DNA from: Arthrobacter sp. ISL-85
Lineage (GTDB): Bacteria; Actinomycetota; Actinomycetes; Actinomycetales; Micrococcaceae
Length of the DNA: 64,000 nt
NCBI RefSeq assembly: GCF_018613675.1
Contig: NZ_JAGGPQ010000026.1
Location: 87,209-151,208 of the forward strand
Reading direction: 5' to 3'
Under the pieces are notes generated by a model, which was not told the DNA's origin, did no database searches, and worked only from the letters and a program-made list of their open reading frames with translations. The position numbers and the translations under genes were made by a program. Positions within the stretch are counted from its first letter, which is position 1; every line of letters begins with the position of its first letter. Shown here one piece after another: positions 7,833-17,805 of this stretch.

Positions 7833-7858
7833 GGACCCCTGCCAAGCGGCAGGGGTCC
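7833..7858 (-). terminator. Rho-independent terminator between pdtaR and pyk
   Basis: Perfect 11-bp stem GGACCCCTGCC / GGCAGGGGTCC with an AAGC loop. On the minus strand it is followed by TTTTTGC, so it ends pyk transcription; convergent pdtaR may use the same hairpin. A second, weaker pairing GGCCCGGTC / GACCGGGCC spans 7778-7819. Confidence 0.85.
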
Positions 7859-7875
7859 TCTGCTGTCTGTGCAGA

Positions 7876-9384
7876 CTAGGCCTCGGCGGCCTGGTTCTTC
7901 TTCTTCTTTTCCGGCCAGGGGCCGAGCTTTTCGCGGTTGCTGCCGGGCACACCACCCTGGCTGCCGGCGTCGGCGAGGTCGCCCACCTTGTGGACCTTCA
8001 GCATGTTCGTGGAGCCGGCCTTTCCGGGAGGCGAACCGGCGGCAATGACCACCAGGTCGCCGTCGTCCACCAGGTCCATTTCCAGCAGGCTGCGGTCAAC
8101 TTGGGAGGTCATCTCGTCGGTGTGACCCACCATGGGGACCAGCACCGGCTGGATGCCCCAGGTGAGCGCAAGCTGGTTCCACACATGCTCCACCGGGGTG
8201 AAGGCGAACACGGCCTTGATGGGCCGCAGCCGGGAGAGGCGCCGGGCGGAGTCGCCGGACTGGGTGAAGGTACAGATGTACTTCGCATCCAGCTGGTCGG
8301 CGATTTCGACGGCGGCACGGGTGATGGCGCCGCCGCGGGTCCGGGGCTTCGTCCCCAGCGGGGGTACGCGTTCCAGGCCGTGGACCTCGGTGGACTCGAT
8401 GATCCGGGCCATGACCTTCACGGTTTCGATCGGGTACTTGCCCACGCTGGTCTCACCCGAGAGCATGACGGCGTCAGCACCATCGAGGACGGCGTTGGCG
8501 CAGTCGGAAGCCTCTGCGCGGGTAGGGCGCGGGTTGTCGATCATGGACTCGAGGACCTGGGTGGCCACGATGACCGGCTTGGCCCAGCGCCGTGCCAGTT
8601 CAACGGCACGCTTCTGGACGATCGGCACTTCTTCGAGGGGCAGTTCGACGCCGAGGTCGCCACGGGCCACCATGATGGCGTCGAATGCGTCGATGATCTC
8701 GGGCAGCTGCTCCACGGCCTGCGGCTTTTCGATCTTGGCGATGACCGGCACGCGGCGGCCTTCTTCGTCCATGATCTCGTGCACGCGGGTGATGTCCGAA
8801 GCGTCCCGGACGAACGAAAGCGCCACCAGGTCAACGCCGCGGCGCATGGCCCAGCGGAGGTCGTCCTCGTCCTTTTCGCTCAGCGCGGGGACGTTGACGG
8901 CCACGCCGGGGAGGTTGATGCCCTTGTTGTTGGACACCATGCCGCCGACGGTCACCTCGGCGACCACCTTGACGTCGTCGACCTCGATGGCACGCAGTGC
9001 CACCTTGCCGTCGTCGATCAGCAGGGCATCGCCCACCTTGACGTCCTCGGTGAGGCTCTTGAGCGTGGTGGAGCAGATCTCCTGGGTGCCGGGAACATCC
9101 TCGGTGGTGATGGTGAAGATGTCGCCCACGGCGAGGGCGTGCGGACCGTCAACGAAACGGCCCAGGCGGATCTTGGGACCCTGCAGGTCGGCCATGATGG
9201 CCACGGCCTTGCCCAGGTCGGAAGCGGCCTTGCGGACGTTCTCGTAGGTGTTGTCATGCACGGTGTAGTCCCCGTGGCTCATGTTCATGCGGGCGACGTC
9301 AACGCCGGCCTCCAGCACCGCGAGCGTGTTCTCGTAGCTGGCGATTGCCGGGCCGAACGTGGCAACAATTTTTGCGCGTCTCAT
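7876..9384 (-). CDS. pyk: Pyruvate kinase
   Basis: Converts phosphoenolpyruvate and ADP to pyruvate and ATP, the last step of glycolysis, in the cytosol. The 502-aa protein begins MRRAKIVATFGPA, carries the substrate-binding NMSHG, the K+/Mg2+ site region ADLQGPKIRLG, the signature AKIEKPQAVEQL with the catalytic lysine, MVARGDLGVELP, and the C-terminal allosteric domain. The C-terminus has a lysine-rich tail (PEKKKKNQAAEA). The ATG start is preceded by AGGGTAGGT. It lies 76 bases after gltD on the same strand and ends at a strong terminator. Confidence 0.97.
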   Translation of the reverse strand: MRRAKIVATFGPAIASYENTLAVLEAGVDVARMNMSHGDYTVHDNTYENVRKAASDLGKAVAIMADLQGPKIRLGRFVDGPHALAVGDIFTITTEDVPGTQEICSTTLKSLTEDVKVGDALLIDDGKVALRAIEVDDVKVVAEVTVGGMVSNNKGINLPGVAVNVPALSEKDEDDLRWAMRRGVDLVALSFVRDASDITRVHEIMDEEGRRVPVIAKIEKPQAVEQLPEIIDAFDAIMVARGDLGVELPLEEVPIVQKRAVELARRWAKPVIVATQVLESMIDNPRPTRAEASDCANAVLDGADAVMLSGETSVGKYPIETVKVMARIIESTEVHGLERVPPLGTKPRTRGGAITRAAVEIADQLDAKYICTFTQSGDSARRLSRLRPIKAVFAFTPVEHVWNQLALTWGIQPVLVPMVGHTDEMTSQVDRSLLEMDLVDDGDLVVIAAGSPPGKAGSTNMLKVHKVGDLADAGSQGGVPGSNREKLGPWPEKKKKNQAAEA

Positions 9385-9460
9385 ATACCTACCCTATTGG
9401 TCTCTTGCATTGGTTAAGTTGTCTGCGAGGTGAACCCTCGATGCATCCCCGGGACAGCGG

Positions 9461-10918
9461 CTAGAGGACGGCGATGGCGCGGTCCGTTGGCGCGACAGGT
9501 GCAGGAAGGATGGTGCTTCCCATCAGGTACTTGTCCACCGCGGCAGCGGCGGCGCGGCCCTCGGCAATGGCCCACACGATCAGGGACTGCCCGCGGCCGG
9601 CGTCACCGGCAACGAAGACGCCCTCGGTGTTGGTCATGTAGTAGCCATCGCGCGCCACGTTGCCGCGGCCATCGAACTCGGCGTGCACCTGCTCGGTGAT
9701 GCCGGCAGGTTCGGCACCGGTGAAGCCGAGGGACAGGAACACCAGGTCAGCAGGGATGATCCGCTCGGTGCCGGCCTTGGGAAGCCGCTTGCCATCGACA
9801 AATTCGGTCTCGGCCACCTTCACCCCGGTGAGCTTGCCGTTTTCGCCGACGAACTCGACGGTGGAGGCGAGGTACGTGCGTTCGCCGCCTTCCTCGTGCG
9901 CGCTGGCCATCTCGAAGAGGGTGGGGAATGTGGGCCACGGCTGGTGGCTGGCACGCTCTGCCGGCGGCTGCTTGCCGATGGCCAGCGTGGTGACGGACGC
10001 GGCGCCGTGCCGGTGCGCGGTGCCCAGGCAGTCGGCACCGGTATCGCCACCACCCAGGATCACCACGTGCTTGCCGTGGGCGTTGATCTGGTTCTCGATG
10101 GTTTCCCCGGCCACCGCACGGTTGGCGGGCACCAGGTAATCCATGGCGAAGTGGACGCCGTCCAGGTCACGGCCCGGGATGGGCAGGTCGCGGGGAACTG
10201 TGGCTCCGGTGCACACCACGACGGCGTCGTAGCGCCTTCGCAGCTGCTCCCAGGTGACGTCGGTGCCCACGGAAACGCCGGTCCGGAACCTGGTGCCTTC
10301 CGCCTTCATCTGCTCGACGCGGCGGTCCACCTGCTCCTTTTCCATTTTGAAGTCGGGGATGCCGTAACGCAGCAGGCCACCGATCTTGTCGTCCCGTTCG
10401 TAAACGGCAACGGTGTGGCCCACCCGGGTGAGCTGCTGTGCGACGGCAAGGCCGGCGGGGCCTGAGCCGACCACCGCAACGGTCTTGCCGGTGAGGCGCG
10501 TGGGCGGCAACGGGCTGACCCAGCCGTTGTCCCAGGCCTCGTCGATGATCGAAACTTCAACCTGCTTGATGGTCACGGCGGGCTGGTTGATCCCCAGCAC
10601 GCAGGACGCCTCACAGGGCGCCGGGCAAAGCCGGCCCGTGAACTCAGGGAAGTTGTTCGTCGCGTGCAGCCGCTCGATTGCTTCGTCGCCCTTGTCCCGC
10701 CACATGAGGTCGTTCCACTCCGGGATGAGGTTGCCCAGCGGGCAGCCCTGGTGGCAGAACGGGATGCCGCAGTCCATGCAGCGTCCGGCCTGCGCCTTCA
10801 GCGTGCCCTTTTCCTGCGCCTCGTATACCTCTTTCCAGTCCATGATGCGGACGGGAACGGGACGGCGCGGCTGCGTTTCACGCTGGCGTACTTTCAGAAA
10901 TCCGCGTGGATCAGCCAC
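9461..10918 (-). CDS. gltD: Glutamate synthase (NADPH) small subunit
   Basis: Beta subunit of bacterial GOGAT, delivering electrons from NADPH through FAD and [4Fe-4S] clusters to the large subunit. The 485-aa protein has N-terminal cluster cysteines (CMDCGIPFCHQGCPLGN and CPAPCEASCVLG), the FAD-binding GSGPAGLAVAQQL near 150 and the NADPH-binding GGGDTGADCLG near 300. The start is the GTG at 10918, which overlaps the gltB stop by 8 bases, so translation is coupled; the frame stays open far upstream inside gltB but that part is antisense-like and not protein-like. Confidence 0.96.
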   Translation of the reverse strand: MADPRGFLKVRQRETQPRRPVPVRIMDWKEVYEAQEKGTLKAQAGRCMDCGIPFCHQGCPLGNLIPEWNDLMWRDKGDEAIERLHATNNFPEFTGRLCPAPCEASCVLGINQPAVTIKQVEVSIIDEAWDNGWVSPLPPTRLTGKTVAVVGSGPAGLAVAQQLTRVGHTVAVYERDDKIGGLLRYGIPDFKMEKEQVDRRVEQMKAEGTRFRTGVSVGTDVTWEQLRRRYDAVVVCTGATVPRDLPIPGRDLDGVHFAMDYLVPANRAVAGETIENQINAHGKHVVILGGGDTGADCLGTAHRHGAASVTTLAIGKQPPAERASHQPWPTFPTLFEMASAHEEGGERTYLASTVEFVGENGKLTGVKVAETEFVDGKRLPKAGTERIIPADLVFLSLGFTGAEPAGITEQVHAEFDGRGNVARDGYYMTNTEGVFVAGDAGRGQSLIVWAIAEGRAAAAAVDKYLMGSTILPAPVAPTDRAIAVL

Positions 10919-13900
10919 CGGTAACCTCCAGGATTCGGGACCATACTTCTTCGCCGTCGGGGTCAAGGCCCTCTTCGATGGCGTCGAGACGGGTTTGCAG
11001 CACGGCCGCGTAGTCGCGCGGCAGCACCTTGGTGATGCGGGCGGCGGTGTCATCGAAGTTCTCGAGGAGGCGTGCCGCCAGCTGGGAGTCAGTTTCTTCC
11101 ACGTGCTTGACCAGCAGGCCGTGGACGATGTCGCGGTCTTCAGAGTCCAGCTCGCGCAGCTGCAGCTCGCCGGATTCCAGCGCCTGCTTGTTGACGCGGG
11201 TGGTCCGCAGGTCCAGGACGTAGGCGGTGCCGCCGGACATGCCCGCTCCAAAGTTGCGGCCGGTGCGTCCGATGATCAGCGTCTGGCCGCCGGTCATGTA
11301 CTCGCAGCCGTGGTCGCCAATGCCCTCGACGACGGCGGTGGCACCGGAGTTCCGGACCAGGAAGCGTTCGCCCACCTGGCCGCGCAGGAACATCTCGCCG
11401 CTGGTGGCGCCGTAACCAATCACGTTGCCGGCGATGACGTTGGTCTCCGCCTTGAAGACGTTGGTACGGTCCGGACGGACGATGATCCGGCCCCCGGACA
11501 GGCCCTTGCCCACGTAGTCGTTCGAGTCGCCGTACAGCCGCAGGGTGATGCCCGCGGGCAGGAAGGCGCCCAGGGACTGGCCGGCGGTGCCGTTGAGGGT
11601 CACGTCGATGGTGTCCGTGGCCAGGATGTCGGTACCAAAGGTCTTGGTGACGACGTGGCCCAGCATGGTGCCAACCGAACGGTCGGTGTTGATGACGTCC
11701 ACGGTGATCTTCACCGGACTGCGGTCCGTGAGCGCCTCGGTGGCCATGGTGATCAGCCGCTGGTCGAAGTGCTTGTCCAGCTCGTGGTTCTGGCCGGTCA
11801 TGTTCCGCAGCGGCGCGTCGTCGTCGAACTCCAGGCCGTGCAGGATCGGGTCCAGGTCCAGGCCGTCGGCCTTCCAGTGGTTGATCGCCTCACGCGTGTC
11901 CAGGACCTCGGCGTGGCCAATTGCCTCTTCGAGGCTCCGGAAACCAAGCTCGGCGAGGATCTCGCGGACTTCCTCAGCCAGGAATTCGAAGAAGTTGACC
12001 ACGAACTCCGGCTTGCCGCTGAACCGGGCACGCAGCTCGGGGTTCTGGGTGGCAACGCCCACCGGGCAGGTGTCCAGGTGGCAGACACGCATCATGATGC
12101 AGCCTTCAACCACCAGCGGGGCGGTGGCGAAGCCGAACTCTTCACCCCCCAGCAGCGCTGCGATGACAACGTCGCGGCCGGTCTTGAGCTGGCCGTCCAC
12201 CTGCACCACCACGCGGTCGCGCAGGCCGTTGAGCATCAGCGTCTGCTGGGTCTCGGCCAGGCCAAGTTCCCACGGAACGCCGGCGTGCTTGAGCGAGTTC
12301 AGCGGCGAGGCGCCGGTTCCGCCGTCGTGCCCAGAAACGAGTACGACGTCGGCCTTGGCCTTGGTCACGCCGGACGCCACGGTGCCGATCCCCACTTCGG
12401 AGACGAGCTTCACGTGCACACGGGCCGAGGGGTTGGCGCGCTTGGCATCGTAGATGAGCTGCGCCAGGTCCTCGATCGAGTAGATGTCGTGGTGCGGGGG
12501 CGGTGAAATCAGGCCGACGCCGGGCGTCGAGTGGCGGGTGCGGGCCACCCACGGGTAGACCTTCTGCGCCATCAACTGGCCGCCTTCACCGGGCTTGGCA
12601 CCCTGGGCCATCTTGATCTGGATGTCGTCGGCGTTGGTCAGGTAGAGGCTGGTCACGCCAAAGCGGCCAGAGGCGATCTGCTTGACGGCAGAGCGGCGCT
12701 TCGGATCAAGCAGGCGGTCCACGTCCTCGCCGCCCTCGCCGGTGTTGGACTTGCCGCCCAGCTGGTTCATGGCGATGGCCAGCGTCTCGTGGGCTTCCTG
12801 CGAGATGGAGCCGTAGCTCATCGCGCCGGTGGAGAACCGCTTGACGATGCTGGAGACGGGCTCAACTTCCTCAAGTGGAACGGCCGGCCGTTCGTTCTTG
12901 AACTTGAGCAGCCCGCGGAGGGTCATCAGGTTGGTGGACTGGTCGTCCACTCCCCTGGTGTACGCCTTGAAGATGTCGTAGCGGCGCTCACGCGTGGCGT
13001 GCTGCAGCCGGAACACCGTCTCCGGGTTGAACAGGTGCGGCTCGCCGTCGCGGCGCCACTGGTACTCGCCGCCGCCCAGGAGGGGACGGTGCGGCTGCTC
13101 GATGCCGCCGTCGGGGTAGGCCATCTGGTGGCGGGCGGAGACCTCGGCGGCGATGACGTCCAGGCCCACACCGCCCAGCTGCGAGTGCGTGCCGGCGAAG
13201 AATTCGTCCACCAGTTCCTGGCCCAGGCCCAGTGCCTCGAAGGTCTGGGCTCCGGTGTAGGAGGCCACCGTGGAGATGCCCATCTTCGACATGATCTTCA
13301 GGACGCCCTTGCCCAGGCCCTTGATGAGGTTGTGGACGCCGTCCTGCGGGGTGACCCCGGTGACGTCGCCGGCGGCAATGAGCTGCTCCACGGATTCCAT
13401 GGCCAGGTACGGGTTGACGGCGGAGGCGCCATAGCCGATCAGGACTGCCACATGGTGGGTTTCGCGGACGTCGCCTGCCTCGACCACCAGGGCGGTCTTG
13501 GTGCGGTTGGCGCTGCGCAGCAGGTGGTGGTGCACGGCGCTGACCAGCAGCAGCGAGGGAATGGGCGCCCACTGGGCGTTGGAGTCGCGGTCGGACAGCA
13601 CAATGTACTGGACGCCGCGGTTGATGGCGCCGGAAACCTGCTCGCAGATTTCGGTGAGCCGGGCGCGGAGCGCGTTCTCGCCGCCTTCGGGCCGGTACAG
13701 TCCGCGGACTTTCATGGCCACGCGGAAGCCTTCGGCGTCCTCGATGTTGGCGATCTTGGCGAGCTGGTCGTTGTTGATCACCGGGAAGGGCAGCTGGACC
13801 TGGGGCTGGCGGACCTGCTTGGTGTCCAGCAGGTTGCCGTTGGGTCCGATAGCGCAGGTGAGGGAGGTAACCAGCTCTTCGCGGATGGCGTCCAGCGGCG

Positions 13901-15524
13901 GGTTGGTGACCTGCGCGAAGGACTGCACAAAGTAGTCGAAGAGCAGGCGCGGGCGCTTGGACAGCACGGCCACGGGAGTGTCGGAGCCCATGGCGCCCAG
14001 GGGCTCGGCACCGGTGCGGGCCATGGGGCCCAGCAGGATCTTCAGTTCCTCAGTGGTGTAGCCGAAGGTGCGCTGGCGGATGTTCACGGACGCGGCGGTG
14101 TGCACCACGTGCTCACGCTCGGGCAAATCGTTGAGGTCGATCAGGTTGTCCTTGACCCACTCGGCCCACGGGTTGGCCGCGGCGACTTCCGCCTTGACCT
14201 CTTCGTCGTCAATGATGCGGCCGGCCTCGGTGTCCACCAGGAACATCTTGCCCGGGGACACCCGGCCCTTCTTAACCACCTTGGAGGGCTCGACGTCGAT
14301 CACGCCCACCTCGGAGGCGAAGACGATCAGCCCGTCCTCGGTGATCCAGAAGCGGCCCGGACGCAGTCCGTTGCGGTCCAGGGTGGCGCCGACCAGGTTG
14401 CCGTCGGTGAAGGAGACGGCGGCGGGGCCGTCCCAGGGTTCCATCAGGAGCGAGTGGTACTCGTAGAAGGCGCGGCGGGCCGGATCCATGGTGGCGTGGT
14501 TTTCCCAGGCCTCGGGGATCATCATCATGATCGAGTGCGTGATGGGCCGGCCGGAAAGCCAGAGCAGTTCCGCTACCTCGTCGAAGGATGCGGAGTCCGA
14601 GGCCCCGGGGGTGCAGATGGGGTACAGCTCTTCCGGCGAGTCACCCAGCAGCGGGTTGGCCAGCTGGGACTGGCGGGCACGCATCCAGTTCCGGTTGCCC
14701 TTGACGGTGTTGATTTCACCGTTGTGGGCGATGGTCCGGAACGGCTGCGCGAGCGGCCAGGACGGGAAGGTGTTGGTGGAGAAGCGGGAGTGCACAATCG
14801 CGAGCTTGGTCTTGAACCGCTTGTCGGAGAGGTCCGGGTAGAACGGTTCCAGCTGCGCGGTGGTGAGCATGCCCTTGTAGACGATGGTGCGGGAGGACAG
14901 CGACGGGAAGTACACGCCGAACTTGTTCTGGGCGCGCTTGCGGATGCGCCAGGCGCGGGAGTCCAGCTCGTTGAAGTCCAGTTCCTCGCCGTTGGCGGAC
15001 GCCAGGAAGGGCTGGGAGAAGTAGGGCATGCAGGCACGGGCCATGGCGCCCACGAGGTCGGCGACCACCGGCACCTCACGCCAGCCGAGGACCTTGAGGC
15101 CCTCGTCGGCGGCCAGGCCCTCGATACCTGCCTTGGCGGCGTCGGCCTCCCGCTGCTCGGCAGGAAGGAATGCGGTGCCCGCAACGTACTGGCCGGGAGC
15201 CGGCAGCTCGAACTCGGTAACGGCGCGGAAGAACTCGTCCGGGATCTGCATGAGCAGCCCTGCACCGTCGCCGGTCCCCTCGTCGGCGCCCACGGCGCCG
15301 CGGTGCTCAAGGTTGCGCAGGGCGGTCAGTGCGGCATCGACGATGTCGTACCCAGGTTCGCCGCGCAGCGTCGCAATAATGGCGAGTCCGCAGGCGTCCT
15401 TCTCCTGTTCGGGGTTGTACAGCCCGGCTGCCTCAGGCATGGCTGCGAAGCGCTTGAACGGCGACAGTGCAGTCTCAGGCTGATCCGGTTCGGACCAGCT
15501 GGGAGTGTTAAGAGTTTGGGTCAT
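10911..15524 (-). CDS. gltB: Glutamate synthase large subunit
   Basis: Alpha subunit of GOGAT; it hydrolyses glutamine and reductively transfers the ammonia to 2-oxoglutarate, making two glutamates. The 1537-aa protein starts at ATG 15524 behind AGGAGGAAGGAC. It has a short propeptide ending before the N-terminal nucleophile Cys45 (EKDACGLAI), the class II glutamine amidotransferase domain (about 45-430), the central domain, the FMN-binding TIM barrel with GGTGASPLNSLKHAG and the iron-sulphur cysteines CHLDTCPVG, and the C-terminal beta-helix domain. Length is standard. Operon with gltD. Confidence 0.97.
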   Translation of the reverse strand: MTQTLNTPSWSEPDQPETALSPFKRFAAMPEAAGLYNPEQEKDACGLAIIATLRGEPGYDIVDAALTALRNLEHRGAVGADEGTGDGAGLLMQIPDEFFRAVTEFELPAPGQYVAGTAFLPAEQREADAAKAGIEGLAADEGLKVLGWREVPVVADLVGAMARACMPYFSQPFLASANGEELDFNELDSRAWRIRKRAQNKFGVYFPSLSSRTIVYKGMLTTAQLEPFYPDLSDKRFKTKLAIVHSRFSTNTFPSWPLAQPFRTIAHNGEINTVKGNRNWMRARQSQLANPLLGDSPEELYPICTPGASDSASFDEVAELLWLSGRPITHSIMMMIPEAWENHATMDPARRAFYEYHSLLMEPWDGPAAVSFTDGNLVGATLDRNGLRPGRFWITEDGLIVFASEVGVIDVEPSKVVKKGRVSPGKMFLVDTEAGRIIDDEEVKAEVAAANPWAEWVKDNLIDLNDLPEREHVVHTAASVNIRQRTFGYTTEELKILLGPMARTGAEPLGAMGSDTPVAVLSKRPRLLFDYFVQSFAQVTNPPLDAIREELVTSLTCAIGPNGNLLDTKQVRQPQVQLPFPVINNDQLAKIANIEDAEGFRVAMKVRGLYRPEGGENALRARLTEICEQVSGAINRGVQYIVLSDRDSNAQWAPIPSLLLVSAVHHHLLRSANRTKTALVVEAGDVRETHHVAVLIGYGASAVNPYLAMESVEQLIAAGDVTGVTPQDGVHNLIKGLGKGVLKIMSKMGISTVASYTGAQTFEALGLGQELVDEFFAGTHSQLGGVGLDVIAAEVSARHQMAYPDGGIEQPHRPLLGGGEYQWRRDGEPHLFNPETVFRLQHATRERRYDIFKAYTRGVDDQSTNLMTLRGLLKFKNERPAVPLEEVEPVSSIVKRFSTGAMSYGSISQEAHETLAIAMNQLGGKSNTGEGGEDVDRLLDPKRRSAVKQIASGRFGVTSLYLTNADDIQIKMAQGAKPGEGGQLMAQKVYPWVARTRHSTPGVGLISPPPHHDIYSIEDLAQLIYDAKRANPSARVHVKLVSEVGIGTVASGVTKAKADVVLVSGHDGGTGASPLNSLKHAGVPWELGLAETQQTLMLNGLRDRVVVQVDGQLKTGRDVVIAALLGGEEFGFATAPLVVEGCIMMRVCHLDTCPVGVATQNPELRARFSGKPEFVVNFFEFLAEEVREILAELGFRSLEEAIGHAEVLDTREAINHWKADGLDLDPILHGLEFDDDAPLRNMTGQNHELDKHFDQRLITMATEALTDRSPVKITVDVINTDRSVGTMLGHVVTKTFGTDILATDTIDVTLNGTAGQSLGAFLPAGITLRLYGDSNDYVGKGLSGGRIIVRPDRTNVFKAETNVIAGNVIGYGATSGEMFLRGQVGERFLVRNSGATAVVEGIGDHGCEYMTGGQTLIIGRTGRNFGAGMSGGTAYVLDLRTTRVNKQALESGELQLRELDSEDRDIVHGLLVKHVEETDSQLAARLLENFDDTAARITKVLPRDYAAVLQTRLDAIEEGLDPDGEEVWSRILEVTGG

Positions 15525-15624
15525 GGGAGACGTCCTTCCTCCTGATCGTGCGTATGGAAGGGACACCGTTGGCCCCACTCGTCGGCGCCGCTGCTAGGGC
15601 ACAACAAAGTGTTGATTACTGGAA

Positions 15625-15654
15625 ATTGTAGGTCAGCGCGGCCTGCTGAACTAA
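15625..15654 (-). promoter_or_regulatory. Probable gltBD promoter
   Basis: On the minus strand TACAAT (15625-15630) is a near-consensus -10 box, with TTAGTT (15649-15654) 18 bases upstream. The predicted transcript would have a leader of about 95 bases before the gltB ATG. The rest of the 15525-15786 intergenic stretch shows no gene. Confidence 0.55.
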
Positions 15655-15786
15655 CGGTTACGCAGGCCCCTGTCCGAGGCAACACCGGCCGGCAACATCT
15701 GTGCCGTCCGGACTCGCCCCATGCCACGACGTTGTGGTTTCGGGCTCTTCGAGCGGTGGCTCTACTGCCCTGCCTGGGCCGGCGCC

Positions 15787-16953
15787 CTACTTGCCGGTGC
15801 CGGCCTCCGATGCGGGTTCCGTGGCTGTGCTGCCGGAGTGTCCGGCAGCGGTCGCATCCGTTCCGGGCGTTGAGCCGGCCGGTGCCGCCGCGGCTTCTTC
15901 CGTGGGGTCGGAAGCATGCCTGGAACCGCTGTGGTTATCACGGAGATTACCACGCGAATCACTATCTGAGACAACATCGTCCGGATCACGGACTTCTGTG
16001 ACGGCCCCGGAATGTGGGCCCGCCGTCACGGGCTGGTCCGGTTCACGGCCGGCAAGGTACACGGTGTCCGGTTCCGGGCGGCCCTTGCGGCCGAGGAGGA
16101 GGAAGGCAGCCAGGGCCGCGAGGAAAACAAAGATGCTGGTCCAGACGTTGAGCCTGGTGGTGATGCCCAGGATGTTGATCTGTTCGGCATCATCTATGCG
16201 CATCATTTCAATCCAGACCCGGCCCAGGGTGTAGTACATGGCGTACAGCCAGAAGAGCCTGCTCCGGCGGAAGTTGAACCGCCGGTCCAGGGCCAGCAGG
16301 ATCACGACGCCGGCCAGGTTCCAGAGCGACTCGTAGAGGAACGTGGGGTGGAAGAGGGTGTCCGCAGGCATGCCGGCGGGAAAGTTGGGGTTGTTGGCGT
16401 CGATCTGCAGGCCCCACGGCAGGGTGGTGGGGCCGCCGAAGAGTTCCTGGTTGAAGTAGTTGCCCCACCGGCCGACGGCCTGGGCCAGGAGCAGTCCTGG
16501 TGCCGCGGCATCGACGAAGGCGCTCAGCTTGACGCCGCTGCGGCGGCAGCCGATCCAGGCGCCGACGGCACCGAGGAGCACGGCGCCCCAGATTCCCAGG
16601 CCGCCCCGCTGGATCTGCGGGATCAGCGAGAGGTCGCCGGTGCCGTCGAAGCCCGGACCGAAGTAGGCGTCCGGTGAGGACACCACGTGGTAGAGCCTGC
16701 CGCCGATGATGCCGAAAGGGATGGCCCAGATAACGATGTCCCAGACGCTGCCTTCAGGGGCTCCGCGTTTGGCCCAGCGGACCGACGTCAGCCACAGGCC
16801 CACGATAATGCCGGCCAGGATGCACAGGGCATAGGCGTGGATCCGCAGGCTGCCCCATGGGAGGGGAATATCGAAGCCGGACCAGTCCGGGCTGGGGATG
16901 CTGGCAGGCATCAGGGTGGGCGCCAGGGCGGCTGCCTGAAGGAGTGGCTGCAT
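15787..16953 (-). CDS. lgt: Prolipoprotein diacylglyceryl transferase
   Basis: Membrane enzyme that moves diacylglycerol from phosphatidylglycerol to the lipobox cysteine of prolipoproteins. Of 388 aa, residues about 35-290 form the seven-helix Lgt domain, with the signature GRWGNYFNQELFG and the catalytic region HPTFLYESLWN. The last 90 or so residues are a hydrophilic, Ser/Thr/Ala/Glu-rich tail (ends SEAGTGK), an extension common in actinobacterial Lgt proteins and probably cytoplasmic and disordered. It follows trpA by three bases and is likely co-transcribed with the trp genes. Confidence 0.95.
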   Translation of the reverse strand: MQPLLQAAALAPTLMPASIPSPDWSGFDIPLPWGSLRIHAYALCILAGIIVGLWLTSVRWAKRGAPEGSVWDIVIWAIPFGIIGGRLYHVVSSPDAYFGPGFDGTGDLSLIPQIQRGGLGIWGAVLLGAVGAWIGCRRSGVKLSAFVDAAAPGLLLAQAVGRWGNYFNQELFGGPTTLPWGLQIDANNPNFPAGMPADTLFHPTFLYESLWNLAGVVILLALDRRFNFRRSRLFWLYAMYYTLGRVWIEMMRIDDAEQINILGITTRLNVWTSIFVFLAALAAFLLLGRKGRPEPDTVYLAGREPDQPVTAGPHSGAVTEVRDPDDVVSDSDSRGNLRDNHSGSRHASDPTEEAAAAPAGSTPGTDATAAGHSGSTATEPASEAGTGK

Positions 16954-16956
16954 GGC

Positions 16957-17805
16957 TTAGGCCCCGGTTCCCTGCGTCAGGCCGGATTCCCGGGCCAGCC
17001 CGGTGCTGAGGTCCTTGGTGAGGGCGCCGACGGCGTCCACTCCCCCGTCGCGAAGTGCGGCGACCAGGGCAGTGCCCACGATGACCCCTTCGGCGTAAGC
17101 GGCGATTTCACGGACCTGGTCCGCGGTGGAGACGCCGAGTCCCACGCAGACGCGTTCGGCGCCGGCGCCGTGCGCGGCGGCAACAACATCCTTGGCGGCG
17201 GTACTGACGGACGTCCGGGCACCGGTGACGCCCATGATGGAAACGGCGTAGACGAACCCGCGGCTCGCATCGACGGTCCGCTGCATGCGTTCAGGGGTGG
17301 ACGACGGCGCCACCAGGAACACCCGGTCCAGGCCGTACTTGTCCGAGGCTTCCATCCATTCGGCGGCTTCGTCCGGAATCAGGTCCGGGGTGATGAGCCC
17401 GGCGCCTCCGGCCTCGGCAAGCCTGCGCGAGAACTCATCCACGCCCATGCGGACCACGGGGTTCCAGTAGGTCATGACCAGGACGGCGGCGTCGGTCTTG
17501 CTGGTGATGCCGGCAACGACGTCGAATACCTGCCTGACGTGGAAGCCCTTGGCCAGTGCCTCGGTGGTGGCCGCCTGGATGACCTGGCCATCCATGACGG
17601 GATCGGAATAGGGAATGCCGATCTCGATCAGGTCGGCACCGTTCTCCGCGAGGGCAATGCCCGCGGCGATGGTCTCCTCCACGCTGGGGTAACCCGCCGG
17701 GAGGTAACCGATGAGTGCCGAGCGTCCCTGGGAACGGGCCCTGTCGATGGCTGCTGCCGACTTGCTGGTCATTTCTGCCCTCCCGGACGTACCTGCACTG
17801 CTCAC
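16957..17805 (-). CDS. trpA: Tryptophan synthase alpha subunit
   Basis: Cleaves indole-3-glycerol phosphate to indole, which passes through a tunnel to TrpB. The 282-aa TIM-barrel protein shows LIGYLPAGYPS, the catalytic Glu in LIEIGIPYSDPVMDG and the phosphate-binding GLGVSTADQV. The GTG start at 17805 overlaps the trpB stop by 4 bases (GTGA) and has GGGGGAG five bases upstream; an ATG 11 codons later (17772) also has a good GGGAGG site, so two starts are possible. Confidence 0.96.
   Translation of the reverse strand: MSSAGTSGRAEMTSKSAAAIDRARSQGRSALIGYLPAGYPSVEETIAAGIALAENGADLIEIGIPYSDPVMDGQVIQAATTEALAKGFHVRQVFDVVAGITSKTDAAVLVMTYWNPVVRMGVDEFSRRLAEAGGAGLITPDLIPDEAAEWMEASDKYGLDRVFLVAPSSTPERMQRTVDASRGFVYAVSIMGVTGARTSVSTAAKDVVAAAHGAGAERVCVGLGVSTADQVREIAAYAEGVIVGTALVAALRDGGVDAVGALTKDLSTGLARESGLTQGTGA

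Noticed and set aside
7095..7955. A 286-codon minus-strand frame across pdtaR
   Set aside because: It opposes the intact response regulator and the terminator between pdtaR and pyk and resembles no protein.
7990..9417. A 475-codon plus-strand open frame opposite pyk
   Set aside because: Antisense to a highly conserved pyruvate kinase; protein composition (His/Asp/Gly-rich) is a complement artefact.
10413..12506. A long plus-strand frame (697 codons) over gltD/gltB
   Set aside because: Antisense artefact in GC-rich coding DNA; no domain recognised.
12531..15545. A 1004-codon plus-strand open frame opposite gltB
   Set aside because: It is antisense to a clear GltB protein and composed of Val/Gly/His/Asp-rich sequence typical of the complementary strand of high-GC genes.
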